NCBI RefSeq assembly: GCF_900107925.1
Contig: NZ_FNUJ01000003.1
Span: forward strand, 186,001-250,000
Reading direction: 5' to 3'
DNA length: 64,000 bases
Source of the DNA: Amycolatopsis pretoriensis
GTDB taxonomy: Bacteria; Actinomycetota; Actinomycetes; Mycobacteriales; Pseudonocardiaceae
Positions 32,929-39,810 of this stretch are shown in pieces. The notes below the pieces were generated by a model. The model made no database searches. It was not told the origin of the DNA and was given only the letters and a program-made list of their open reading frames with translations. Position 1 is the stretch's first letter. Every line of letters begins with the position of its first letter. Both the position numbers and the translations under genes were made by a program.

Positions 32929-33950
32929 ACCAGCTCCAATGCGCGGCCGAGCGTCGTGAGACGCGCGTCGAGTGTTTCGCCGGCCGGGTACAGCCGGACC
33001 GTGTCGACCCCGGTGTCGCGCCAGACGCGCAGCCGGTCGCGGACCATCTCTTCGGTGCCGATCAGGGTGGTGCCGAGGACCATTTCGTCGGTGACGAGCG
33101 CGGTCGCGCCGTCGCGGTCGCCGGCCTGCCAGCGCTCGCGGACTTCGCCGGCGACGTCGGCCCAGCCCTGGCGGCTGTAGGCGTCGTTGTAGAAGTTCGT
33201 GGTGGCCGAGCCCATCCCGCCGAGGCTGAAGGCCAGTTCCTTCTTGCGGCTGCCGACCAGCACGCGCAGCTCGTCTTCGTTGGCGGCGAAGGCGACTTCG
33301 GCGCCCTGGCAGACGTCGATGTCCTGACGCGCGCGGCCCGACTTCGCGAGCCCGGCGTCGAGGGGCTCGAAGTACGCGGAAGCGCCTTCGGGCACGAAGC
33401 TGGTGCCGAGCCAGCCGTCCGCGACCTCGCCGGTCAGCTCCAGGAGCTTCGGCGACAGCGTCGCCAGGTAGATCGGGATGTCCGGGTTCGGCGCGGTGGA
33501 CAGCCGCATCGGGCGCGCTTCGCCGGGCAGCGGGATCTCGAACACCTTGCCGGAGAACGAAATCTTCTCCCCCGCGAACGCCCGGCGGATGATCTCGACG
33601 GTCTCTCGCATGCGCGTCAACGGTTTCGCGAACGGGACGCCGTGCAGGCCCTCGATCACCTGCGGCCCGGACGGGCCCAGGCCCAGGGCGAACCGGCCGC
33701 CGGACAGGTCGGCCAGCGTCAGCGCCGCCTGCGCGATCGCGACCGGCGTGCGCGTGCCGAGCTGGACGATGCCGGAGCCGAGCCGGATCCGGTCGGTGCG
33801 GGCGGCGAGGTAGCCGAGCGCGGACGGCGCGTCTGCGCCCCAAGCTTCGGCGACCCAGCAGACGTCGAGACCGAGCTTTTCCGCTTCCAGCACGAAATCC
33901 AGCGTCGCGCGGGTGTCCTTCGAGAACTCGACGGTGGTCGCGGTCTTCAT
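32925..33950 (-). CDS. LLM class F420-dependent oxidoreductase
   Basis: A 341-residue luciferase-like TIM-barrel enzyme: TVEFSKDTRATLDFVLEAEK, WVAEAWGADAPSALGYLAAR, IRLGSGIVQLGTRTP and FALGLGPSGPQVIEGLHG, which match the mycobacterial F420-dependent methylene-H4MPT-reductase-like group. Likely transfers hydride from F420H2, acting in the same pathway as the molybdoenzyme. ATG 33950 overlaps the SRPBCC gene end by four bases, and its own end overlaps the molybdoenzyme start by four bases. Confidence 0.85.
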   Translation of the reverse strand: MKTATTVEFSKDTRATLDFVLEAEKLGLDVCWVAEAWGADAPSALGYLAARTDRIRLGSGIVQLGTRTPVAIAQAALTLADLSGGRFALGLGPSGPQVIEGLHGVPFAKPLTRMRETVEIIRRAFAGEKISFSGKVFEIPLPGEARPMRLSTAPNPDIPIYLATLSPKLLELTGEVADGWLGTSFVPEGASAYFEPLDAGLAKSGRARQDIDVCQGAEVAFAANEDELRVLVGSRKKELAFSLGGMGSATTNFYNDAYSRQGWADVAGEVRERWQAGDRDGATALVTDEMVLGTTLIGTEEMVRDRLRVWRDTGVDTVRLYPAGETLDARLTTLGRALELV

Positions 33951-34438
33951 CGGCCCTCGATCCGCTCCTTGATCGCGGCGAGGTTGCCGGTCATCGCGGT
34001 CTCGAATTCGCGCAGCCGCACGAAGACGATCTTCTGCTCCTTCTCGGGCATCCGGTCGATGGCGAACGACAGCCCGGACCGGCCCGGGCCCATCTGCATC
34101 CACTGGCTCAGGCGCGTGCCGCCGTTGTCGGGCTCGAGGGTGAACTTCCAGATCGCGCTCGGCTCGGCCGGGTCCGCGACGGCCCACGAGAACACGCGCG
34201 GGGCCTCGCATTCGACGACGTACGACGTCGTCTCCCACTCGCCGAAAGCGTCGTGCTTGCTCCGGCCGACGAACGTGCGGCCCTGCTCGCACCACTCGAC
34301 GGACTGCAGTTCCGCGCTCAGCGACGGCATCAGCGAGATGTCCGAGACGACCGGCCAGACGTCCTCGGGGAGGGCGTCGATCCAGGTCGAGACCTCCGCC
34401 GTCGGCCTGTCCGCGTACCGCGCGCCGGTCCACTCCAT
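33947..34438 (-). CDS. SRPBCC family (START-like) protein
   Basis: A 163-residue helix-grip protein: TAEVSTWIDALPEDVWPVVSDI (typical 'i.a..e.vW..v.Di' start), VECEAPRVFSWAV, IWKFTLEPDNGGTRLSQWM and a long C-terminal helix. Such proteins bind hydrophobic ligands in a deep pocket. As first gene of the operon it may bind the substrate of the two oxidoreductases. The short upstream gap contains a GTAG-n6-CTAC inverted repeat at 34483-34496 that could be an operator for the adjacent HxlR regulator. Confidence 0.85.
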   Translation of the reverse strand: MEWTGARYADRPTAEVSTWIDALPEDVWPVVSDISLMPSLSAELQSVEWCEQGRTFVGRSKHDAFGEWETTSYVVECEAPRVFSWAVADPAEPSAIWKFTLEPDNGGTRLSQWMQMGPGRSGLSFAIDRMPEKEQKIVFVRLREFETAMTGNLAAIKERIEGR

Positions 34439-34506
34439 CGTGGTCGCACTCCCCTCACTGAGCCGTTGACCACGATAGTTGCGTAGATAGACCTACCCTG
34501 TCAACG

Positions 34507-35010
34507 TCACTCCTGCCGCGCGAAGCGGGCTTCGACGTCGGGTCGCTGCGCCAGCCGCGGCGGGAAGCCGGGGCCGCGGCGCATGCGCGTGTCGTCCGGC
34601 GTCATCGGTTCGCGGCACTCCGCGCAGACGATTTCGGCGTGCGTGTCGTGCCCGCAGGCGAGGTGGTGGACGGTGATCGGCGGGCCGGCTTCGGCGGCGA
34701 GCCACTTGTCGCCCCACCGCGTCATCGCGAGCAGGACCGGGTAGAAGTCGCGGCCCTTTTCGGTGAGGACGTAGTCGTAGCGCACCGGCTCGCTCTGGTA
34801 GGCGACCTTCTCCAGCAGCCCCTCCTCGACCAGCCGCTTGAGCCGGTCGGCGAGGGTGTTGCGGGCGATGCCGAGCGCCTGCTGGAACTCGTCGAAGCGG
34901 CGGACGCCGTAGAAGGCGTCCCGCAGCACGAGCGGGGTCCACCAGTCGCCGAGGAGGTCCATGGTGCGCGCGATCGAGCACGGCCACTGCGCGAACGAGG
35001 TCCGTTTCAT
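34507..35010 (-). CDS. HxlR family transcriptional regulator
   Basis: A 167-residue MarR-like winged-helix regulator: CSIARTMDLLGDWWTPLVLRD, FDEFQQALGIARNTLADRLK (recognition helix), VEEGLLEKVAYQSEPVRYDY and LTEKGRDFYPVLLAM, all typical of HxlR. A C-terminal CGHD...CAEC pair of CxxC-like cysteines may bind metal or sense redox state. It lies 68 bases upstream of the SRPBCC-LLM-molybdoenzyme operon on the same strand and is its likely regulator. Confidence 0.9.
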   Translation of the reverse strand: MKRTSFAQWPCSIARTMDLLGDWWTPLVLRDAFYGVRRFDEFQQALGIARNTLADRLKRLVEEGLLEKVAYQSEPVRYDYVLTEKGRDFYPVLLAMTRWGDKWLAAEAGPPITVHHLACGHDTHAEIVCAECREPMTPDDTRMRRGPGFPPRLAQRPDVEARFARQE

Positions 35011-35042
35011 GCGGCCGAGCGTACGCCGTTTTCGAGAAGGAC

Positions 35043-35618
35043 TCAGCAGGTCAGCCGCATGACCACCCGGCGTGCGGTGGGGCGGCTGACCTCGGTGAAG
35101 CCCGCGTCGGCGAAGATCCCGGCCGTGCCGACGAACAGTTCGGCGGGCCAGGCGACCTTCTGCCCGGGCGCGACCAGCATCGGGTAGCCCTCGACCGCGC
35201 GGGCACCGTGTTCGCGGGCGAAGTCCGGGACAGCCTGCACCAGCGCGGCACTGACCCCGCGGCGCCGGAAGCCTTTGCGGGTGACGAAGCACGTCACCGC
35301 CCAGACGCTGTCGTCCGCCGGGTCTTCGTCGCGGCCGGCCCAGACGACGCGGCTGCCGAGCAGGTGCGGGTAGGCCGTGCGTGGCTCGACCGCGCACCAG
35401 CCGGCGGGCTCGCCGTCGAGGAAGGCGACGAGCCCGGTGGCGTGGTCCGCGGTCTGCGCGCGGAACCGTTCGGCCCGCTCCGGCGGGGTGCCCGCCTTCC
35501 ACTGCGCGGGCGTCTGCTTGAAGTACTGGCACCGGCAGCGGGCGGGATCCCCGCGGTCGCCGAAGATCGCGTCCAGGTCCGCCCAGGAGGCCTCGTCGAC
35601 GGGTACGACAGTCAGCAT
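35043..35618 (-). CDS. GNAT family N-acetyltransferase
   Basis: A 191-residue acetyl-CoA-dependent acetyltransferase. Seen: LVAFLDGEPAGWCAVEPR, AVTCFVTRKGFRRRGVSAALV with the R/Q-x-x-G-x-G/A acetyl-CoA loop (RRRGVS), and a FADAGFTEVSR end. An N-terminal segment with CRCQYF matches a GNAT subgroup whose members start with Trp/Cys-rich helices. ATG 35618 chosen; the longer frame is Arg-rich and unlikely. Substrate unknown. Confidence 0.85.
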   Translation of the reverse strand: MLTVVPVDEASWADLDAIFGDRGDPARCRCQYFKQTPAQWKAGTPPERAERFRAQTADHATGLVAFLDGEPAGWCAVEPRTAYPHLLGSRVVWAGRDEDPADDSVWAVTCFVTRKGFRRRGVSAALVQAVPDFAREHGARAVEGYPMLVAPGQKVAWPAELFVGTAGIFADAGFTEVSRPTARRVVMRLTC

Positions 35619-35628
35619 CCGCCCGACG

Positions 35629-36018
35629 TTAGACCAGGTGCCCGGTGGTGACGTCGACGTGCTCGGGCACCTCGTCGTGCGCGTCGCCGACCGAGAGCGT
35701 CCCGGCCGGCTCGACGAGCAGCACGCTCGCGCCCGTCTTCGACGACGGCTTGTGGAACGTCCCCTTCGGCACCACGAAGACCTGGCCACGCGACAGCGTG
35801 ACGACGCGCTCGTCCGGGTCGCGCACGCCGATCTCGATCTCGCCGTCGAGAACCAGGAAGAACTCGTCGGTGTCGGTGTGGACGTGCCAGACGTGCTCGC
35901 CGTCGAACCGGGCGAGCCGGATGTCGTAGTCGTTGACGCGGGTGACGATCCGCGGGCTCCAGGCGGCGTCGAAGGTCGCGAGGACTTCGTTCAGGTCGAT
36001 CGGGTTCATGCCCACCAT
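35629..36018 (-). CDS. Cupin domain protein
   Basis: A 129-residue single-domain cupin. Motif one is HVWHVHTDTDEFFLVLDGEI (two His and a Glu as metal ligands), motif two is GQVFVVPKGTFHKP (third His). The set is intact, so metal binding is expected; possible isomerase, dioxygenase or binding protein. ATG 36018 has AGGT upstream; ATG 36009 is an alternative. Divergent from the GlxA-type regulator. Confidence 0.85.
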   Translation of the reverse strand: MVGMNPIDLNEVLATFDAAWSPRIVTRVNDYDIRLARFDGEHVWHVHTDTDEFFLVLDGEIEIGVRDPDERVVTLSRGQVFVVPKGTFHKPSSKTGASVLLVEPAGTLSVGDAHDEVPEHVDVTTGHLV

Positions 36019-36061
36019 GGTCGACCTGGCTTTTCGCCGACGCGAGTGCTAGGAATCGCAC

Positions 36062-37039
36062 ATGCCGCAAGAATTCTCGCACCGGGTCGTCGCGATCGTG
36101 ACGGCGGAGTCGAACCCGTTCGAGATGGGTGTCGCGACCGAGCTGTTCGGCCTGCGGCGCCCGGAGCTGGACCGGCCCTGGTACGACTTCACGCTCTGTG
36201 CCGCGACCCCGGACGTGCGGATGAACCTCGGCATGTTCACGCTCACCGGCGTCGCCGGCATCGAGGCGGCCGACACGGCGGACACGCTAATCGCCCCGGC
36301 CCGGCCGGACACCGGCGTGCCGACGGACCCGGCGGTCATCGCGGCGATCCGCCGGGCCGCCGCCCGCGGGGCCCGGCTGGTCAGCTTCTGCACGGGCGCG
36401 TTCGCGCTGGCCGAGGCCGGCGTACTGGACGGCAAGCGGGCGACCACGCACTGGCAGTGGGCGGCGGAGTTCGCCGCGCGGTTCCCCGCGGTGCGGTGGG
36501 AGCCGGACGTGCTGTTCGTCGACGAGGGCGACGTCCTGACGGCGGCGGGCAGCGCGGCCTCGCTCGACCTGGGCCTGCACCTCATCCAGCGTGATCACGG
36601 CGCCGAAGTCGTCAACGCGGTCAGCCGCCGCCTGGTGTTCACCGGCCACCGCGACGGCGGGCAGCAGCAGTTCATCGCGCGGCCGGTGCCCGCGGTCCCG
36701 GAGACGTCGCTGGCGCCGGTGCTCGCGTGGGCGCTGAGCCGCCTGGACCAGCCCTTGACGGTGACCGACCTGGCGACGCGCGCGGCGACCAGCCCGGCGA
36801 CGCTGCACCGGAAGTTCCGCGCGGAGCTGGGCACGACGCCGCTGGCGTGGCTGACGACGGAGAGGGTGTCGCTGGCGTGCCGCCTGATCGAGCGCGGCGA
36901 GCTACGGCTGGACCGGGTGGCTTCGGCGAGCGGCTTCGGCACGGCGGCCAACTTGCGTCTGCAGCTGCGCCGGCACACGGGGTTGAGCCCGAGCGCGTAC
37001 CGCCGCCGGTTCGGCCCCGCCCTCGTGAGTGGCAATTAG
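36062..37039 (+). CDS. GlxA-type AraC family regulator (DJ-1/PfpI + HTH)
   Basis: A 325-residue regulator. The N-terminal ~180 residues are a DJ-1/PfpI-like domain with LVSFCTGAFALAEAGVLDG, the cysteine elbow (SFCTGAF), and RATTHWQW. The C-terminal ~110 residues are two AraC helix-turn-helix units: TVTDLATRAATSPATLHRKF and VASASGFGTAANLRLQLRRH. Such proteins sense small metabolites and activate catabolic genes. Its end shares a bidirectional terminator with the TetR gene. Target unknown; the divergent cupin gene is a candidate. Confidence 0.9.
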   Translation: MPQEFSHRVVAIVTAESNPFEMGVATELFGLRRPELDRPWYDFTLCAATPDVRMNLGMFTLTGVAGIEAADTADTLIAPARPDTGVPTDPAVIAAIRRAAARGARLVSFCTGAFALAEAGVLDGKRATTHWQWAAEFAARFPAVRWEPDVLFVDEGDVLTAAGSAASLDLGLHLIQRDHGAEVVNAVSRRLVFTGHRDGGQQQFIARPVPAVPETSLAPVLAWALSRLDQPLTVTDLATRAATSPATLHRKFRAELGTTPLAWLTTERVSLACRLIERGELRLDRVASASGFGTAANLRLQLRRHTGLSPSAYRRRFGPALVSGN

Positions 37040-37066
37040 GGTTCTAACCCGAAATACCACTCACGA
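37023..37066. terminator. Bidirectional stem-loop between convergent regulators
   Basis: Perfect 10-bp arms TCGTGAGTGG / CCACTCACGA enclose an inner GGGTT/AACCC hairpin. The outer arms lie inside the last codons of both converging genes (stops at 37039 and 37044), so the element terminates both. Compact 'GAGTGG...CCACTC' elements of this kind may be dispersed in related genomes. Confidence 0.75.
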
Positions 37067-37640
37067 CATCTTTCAGCGCAGCCGACAACGCGGCCTGCTG
37101 CAACCGGGCCGGGTAGGCCTCCGGGTCCGCCGCGGCCAGCACGTTCAAGCCCTCCACCAGGCCCACCAGGCTCTTCGTCGTCAGCTCGAGCCGCTCGTCC
37201 GTCCACTCCGGACGGCACGCCGCCACCAGCCGCCGGATCCGGGCCAGGAACGAGTGGTTCGCCACGCGGTGGCGTTCGGCCAGGTCCTCGTCGGCCAGGG
37301 CCGCCGCGAGGAACCCGACCCACACGCGGGATTCCTCGAGGTGGCCGTGCGGCAGGTCGACGGCCTGGCCGAGCACCGCCGCCAGCGCGCCGGACGCGTC
37401 CGCGCTCGCGGCCTCGGCGGCGTCGGCGCGGACGGCGGTGCGCGCGTAGAGCAGGTCGCGCGCGTGCAGCAGCAGCGCCTTCTTCGCCGGGAACGCGTGC
37501 ATCACCAGGCCGGTCGTGCAGCCGGCGCGCTCGGCGACCGCCCGCAGCGTCAGCCCGGGCAGGCCGTCCTCGGCGAGCACCCGCCAGACGGCGTTCGACA
37601 GCAGCTCCCGCTGCGCCTGGACGTCACGCTGCTTCGGCAC
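37044..37640 (-). CDS. TetR family transcriptional regulator
   Basis: A 198-residue TetR regulator with HTH region LLSNAVWRVLAEDGLPGLTL, VAERAGCTTGLVMHAFPAKK ALL. GTG 37640 is selected because GGAAGGAGG precedes it by five bases; longer in-frame starts overlap the GNAT gene promoter. Two adjacent near-palindromes sit just upstream (37663-37691), consistent with autoregulation and control of the divergent acetyltransferase gene. Confidence 0.9.
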   Translation of the reverse strand: MPKQRDVQAQRELLSNAVWRVLAEDGLPGLTLRAVAERAGCTTGLVMHAFPAKKALLLHARDLLYARTAVRADAAEAASADASGALAAVLGQAVDLPHGHLEESRVWVGFLAAALADEDLAERHRVANHSFLARIRRLVAACRPEWTDERLELTTKSLVGLVEGLNVLAAADPEAYPARLQQAALSAALKDVVSGISG

Positions 37641-37662
37641 GGGAACCTCCTTCCGAGGTAGC

Positions 37663-37691
37663 GTAACAGCTGCTACGGTAACAAGCGTTAC
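37663..37691. promoter_or_regulatory. Tandem TetR-type operators in a divergent promoter
   Basis: Two boxes, GTAACAGCTGCTAC (37663-37676) and GTAACAAGCGTTAC (37678-37691), are each palindromic with at most a few mismatches and are 15 bases apart. They lie between the TetR start (37640) and the GNAT start (37711), placing two dimers on the same helix region. Confidence 0.55.
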
Positions 37692-37710
37692 GAAACGGGG
37701 GTACGACCTG

Positions 37711-38175
37711 ATGATCGACTGCACCTTCGCGATCGAGCCGGTGACCTGGGACGATCCCGACGCCGTCCGGCTGCGCGCGGCCCAGCGCACCGAACTGGAC
37801 GCCCGCTACGGCACCGACGACCACGAGCCCGGCGCGGCCCCGACCGCGGACACCGTCGCGGTGTTCCTCGTCGCGCGGGACGCCGGCGGCACGGCCGTGG
37901 CCTGCGGCGGGCTGCGCCTGCTCGGCCCGGGATCGGGTGAGGTCAAGCGGATGTACGTCGACCCGCCGGCCCGCGGCACCGGCGTCGCGACCGCGGTGCT
38001 GCGCGCGCTCGAAGACCACGCGCGCGGCCTGGGCATCGGCCGGCTGCTGCTGGAGACGGGCACCGGCCAGCCGGACGCGATCCGCTTCTACCAGCGCGAA
38101 GGCTACGAACCCATCGACGCTTATGGGCCGTACGTCGGCGAAGCGCTCTCGCGGTGTTTCGCCCGCGACCTGTGA
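37711..38175 (+). CDS. GNAT family N-acetyltransferase
   Basis: A 154-residue acetyltransferase. Seen: GGLRLLGPGSGEVKRMYVDP, the acetyl-CoA loop ARGTGVATAVLRALEDHA, LLLETGTGQPDAIRFYQREG and YEPI.AYG. The VKRMYV strand and the TGTGQP.AI.FY pattern are typical of small-molecule GNATs. GGGGG lies ten bases before ATG 37711. Probably regulated by the divergent TetR via the tandem boxes. Confidence 0.9.
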   Translation: MIDCTFAIEPVTWDDPDAVRLRAAQRTELDARYGTDDHEPGAAPTADTVAVFLVARDAGGTAVACGGLRLLGPGSGEVKRMYVDPPARGTGVATAVLRALEDHARGLGIGRLLLETGTGQPDAIRFYQREGYEPIDAYGPYVGEALSRCFARDL

Positions 38176-38298
38176 TCGGTTTTCCGATGGCCACCCCAGC
38201 CTGAGCTATTGGTGGCCGGGAGCGCACCGGGCCTACCGTCGAAGGCACGGCGATCTGGGGTTCTTTTCGCCGTTCCCTTCACGAAACCGGAGTTTCCC

Positions 38299-39192
38299 TT
38301 GCGCATCAAGCAGATCGGCGCCGTGCTGGCCGCGGCCGCCGTCTTCGCCCTGCCGGCGGCCCCCGCGACGGCGGCGTCGAGGATCATCCCCCTCGACGCC
38401 GGCACCGGGCAGCAGCCGGAAAACATCGCCCTGGAGCCGGACGGCTCCGCCGACCTCACCTTCGCCTGGACCGGCGAAATCGGCCGGGTCACGCCCGGTG
38501 GCCGGGTGAGCGTCCTCGCCCGCGTCCCGGTGCCGGCCGACGGCGACATCCCGGTCGTGCACCGGAAAATCTTCCTCGGCGGCATCGTCCGGGCACCCGG
38601 CGGCGACCTGTACTTCGCCGTCTCGACGGGCACCGCGGCGACCGGCCTCTACCGGGTCCGGCCCGGCGGCACCCCGGTCCAGGTCGCTTCCCTGCCGCCG
38701 TCCGGGTTCCAGAACGGCGTCGCACGCGACCCGGCTACCGGCGACCTGTTCGTCGCCGACTCGTTCGGCTCGACGGTCTGGCGGGTCTCGCACGGGCGCG
38801 TGACCGCCTTCGCCACCGGCGACCTGCTCGCGCCGGTGACCGGCTTCGGCGCCAACGGGATCAAGGTCCACGCCGGCGCGGTCTGGGTGTCCAACCTGGA
38901 CCGCGGCACGCTCGTCCGGTTCCCGCTCACCGGGGCACCGGGCCGGGTCGTCGCGTCGGGTCTCGGCCCGGTCGACGACTTCGCGTTCCACGGCGGCACT
39001 GTCGTCGCCGCGGTCAACCAGGACAACCGGGTCGTGACGATCGGCCGCGACGGCGCGCGGACCGTTCTGTCCACTTCGGACGGGCTGGCGAACCCGACCG
39101 CGGTCGCCGTCCGGGGCGACACGGTGTACGTCACCGACGGCGCCTACTTCGGCGGATCGCCGAACCTCCTCCGCGCCTCGCTCACCAGGTAG
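38299..39192 (+). CDS. Secreted beta-propeller protein (ScyD/SMP-30-like)
   Basis: A 297-residue exported protein. Starts at TTG 38299 with GGAG eight bases upstream; the start gives a clean signal peptide (RIKQIGAVLAAAAVFALP, then an APATAA cleavage site). The mature part consists of repeated blades with Gly/Asp turns: ARDPATGDLFVADSFGSTVW, VHAGAVWVSNLDRGTLVRF, LANPTAVAVRGDTVYVTDGA. This matches the ScyD/ScyE-type NHL/SMP-30-like propellers. Possible lactonase or binding protein; no catalytic residues could be assigned. Confidence 0.8.
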   Translation: MRIKQIGAVLAAAAVFALPAAPATAASRIIPLDAGTGQQPENIALEPDGSADLTFAWTGEIGRVTPGGRVSVLARVPVPADGDIPVVHRKIFLGGIVRAPGGDLYFAVSTGTAATGLYRVRPGGTPVQVASLPPSGFQNGVARDPATGDLFVADSFGSTVWRVSHGRVTAFATGDLLAPVTGFGANGIKVHAGAVWVSNLDRGTLVRFPLTGAPGRVVASGLGPVDDFAFHGGTVVAAVNQDNRVVTIGRDGARTVLSTSDGLANPTAVAVRGDTVYVTDGAYFGGSPNLLRASLTR

Positions 39193-39214
39193 CGCAATTT
39201 GCATTGTGCAGATC

Positions 39215-39246
39215 GCACGTGCCGATCACCGATGATCGGCACGTGC
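39215..39246 (+). terminator. 14-bp stem-loop terminator after the beta-propeller gene
   Basis: Perfect inverted repeat GCACGTGCCGATCA / TGATCGGCACGTGC with a four-base loop, 22 bases after the stop at 39192. No U-tract. Confidence 0.75.
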
Positions 39247-39457
39247 ATCCGCACGCGAGCTGTGCACACTCGCCGTCACGGAACCGCCGCGCACCGGCGA
39301 AATGGTTGCTGTGCGCCAAATCCCTCGGTATGTTTGCGCCGTCCCGGCCGGGCCGACAGCGGCTCCCGGGACTCGCTCTGCTCGGTCGCTGCGGGGAGGC
39401 TGACGCCGAGAGAGCGCTTTCCGGAGGTAGGGGTCGCCGCCGGACAGGAGGGAAGCA

Positions 39458-39499
39458 GTGCCTTGGTGTACCCGGGGACGGTCATGGACGACCGCGTGA
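39458..39499 (+). CDS. Possible 13-codon leader ORF with strong ribosome binding site
   Basis: GTG 39458 lies five bases after AGGAGGGA, the best Shine-Dalgarno site nearby, and reads 13 codons (start PWCTRGRSWTTA) to TGA at 39497, overlapping the start of the next gene in another frame. It could be an uORF controlling the downstream gene, or the site may serve TTG 39463 of that gene. Confidence 0.25.
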   Translation: MPWCTRGRSWTTA

Positions 39500-39798
39500 C
39501 CGAGCCGTACCTGGTCGGTCAGGAAGCGATCGCGGGCGAGCTCAGCCGCGGCAAGTGGTGTGTCTACCTGCACGAATGGCTCGGCGACGAGTACGACCTG
39601 CCGACGTGGCGGATGCAGGTGGCCGAGCACGCGGCCGAGTTCGGCGTCGACGTGTGCTTCATGGACATCCCGCGCAAGGACATGACGCTGGTGGCGAACG
39701 CGCACGCGCTGCCGAGCTTCGAGCAGGTCACCCAATCCGTGGCGGCGCTGGAGCACTACCGCGCGACGGTCGCCGACCGCCGCCGCTCGGCCCAGTGA
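39484..39798 (+). CDS. Small protein of unknown function
   Basis: An unrecognised 104-residue protein, mixed alpha/beta: EPYLVGQEAIAGELSRGKW, CVYLHEWLGDEYDLPTWRM, GVDVCFMDIPRKDMTLVANA, then a C-terminal helix. No signal peptide. The start is uncertain: ATG 39484 has only a weak GGGGA site, while TTG 39463, in frame, lies behind a strong AGGAGG and would add seven residues. Upstream ~290 bases hold a terminator of the preceding gene and presumably this gene's promoter. Confidence 0.65.
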   Translation: MDDRVTEPYLVGQEAIAGELSRGKWCVYLHEWLGDEYDLPTWRMQVAEHAAEFGVDVCFMDIPRKDMTLVANAHALPSFEQVTQSVAALEHYRATVADRRRSAQ

Positions 39799-39810
39799 CC
39801 GGGGCGCGGA

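Noticed and set aside
38176..38298. Stem-loop GGCCACC / GGTGGCC at 38189-38217 as a terminator of the GNAT gene
   Set aside because: Only seven pairs with a 15-base loop; too weak to call.
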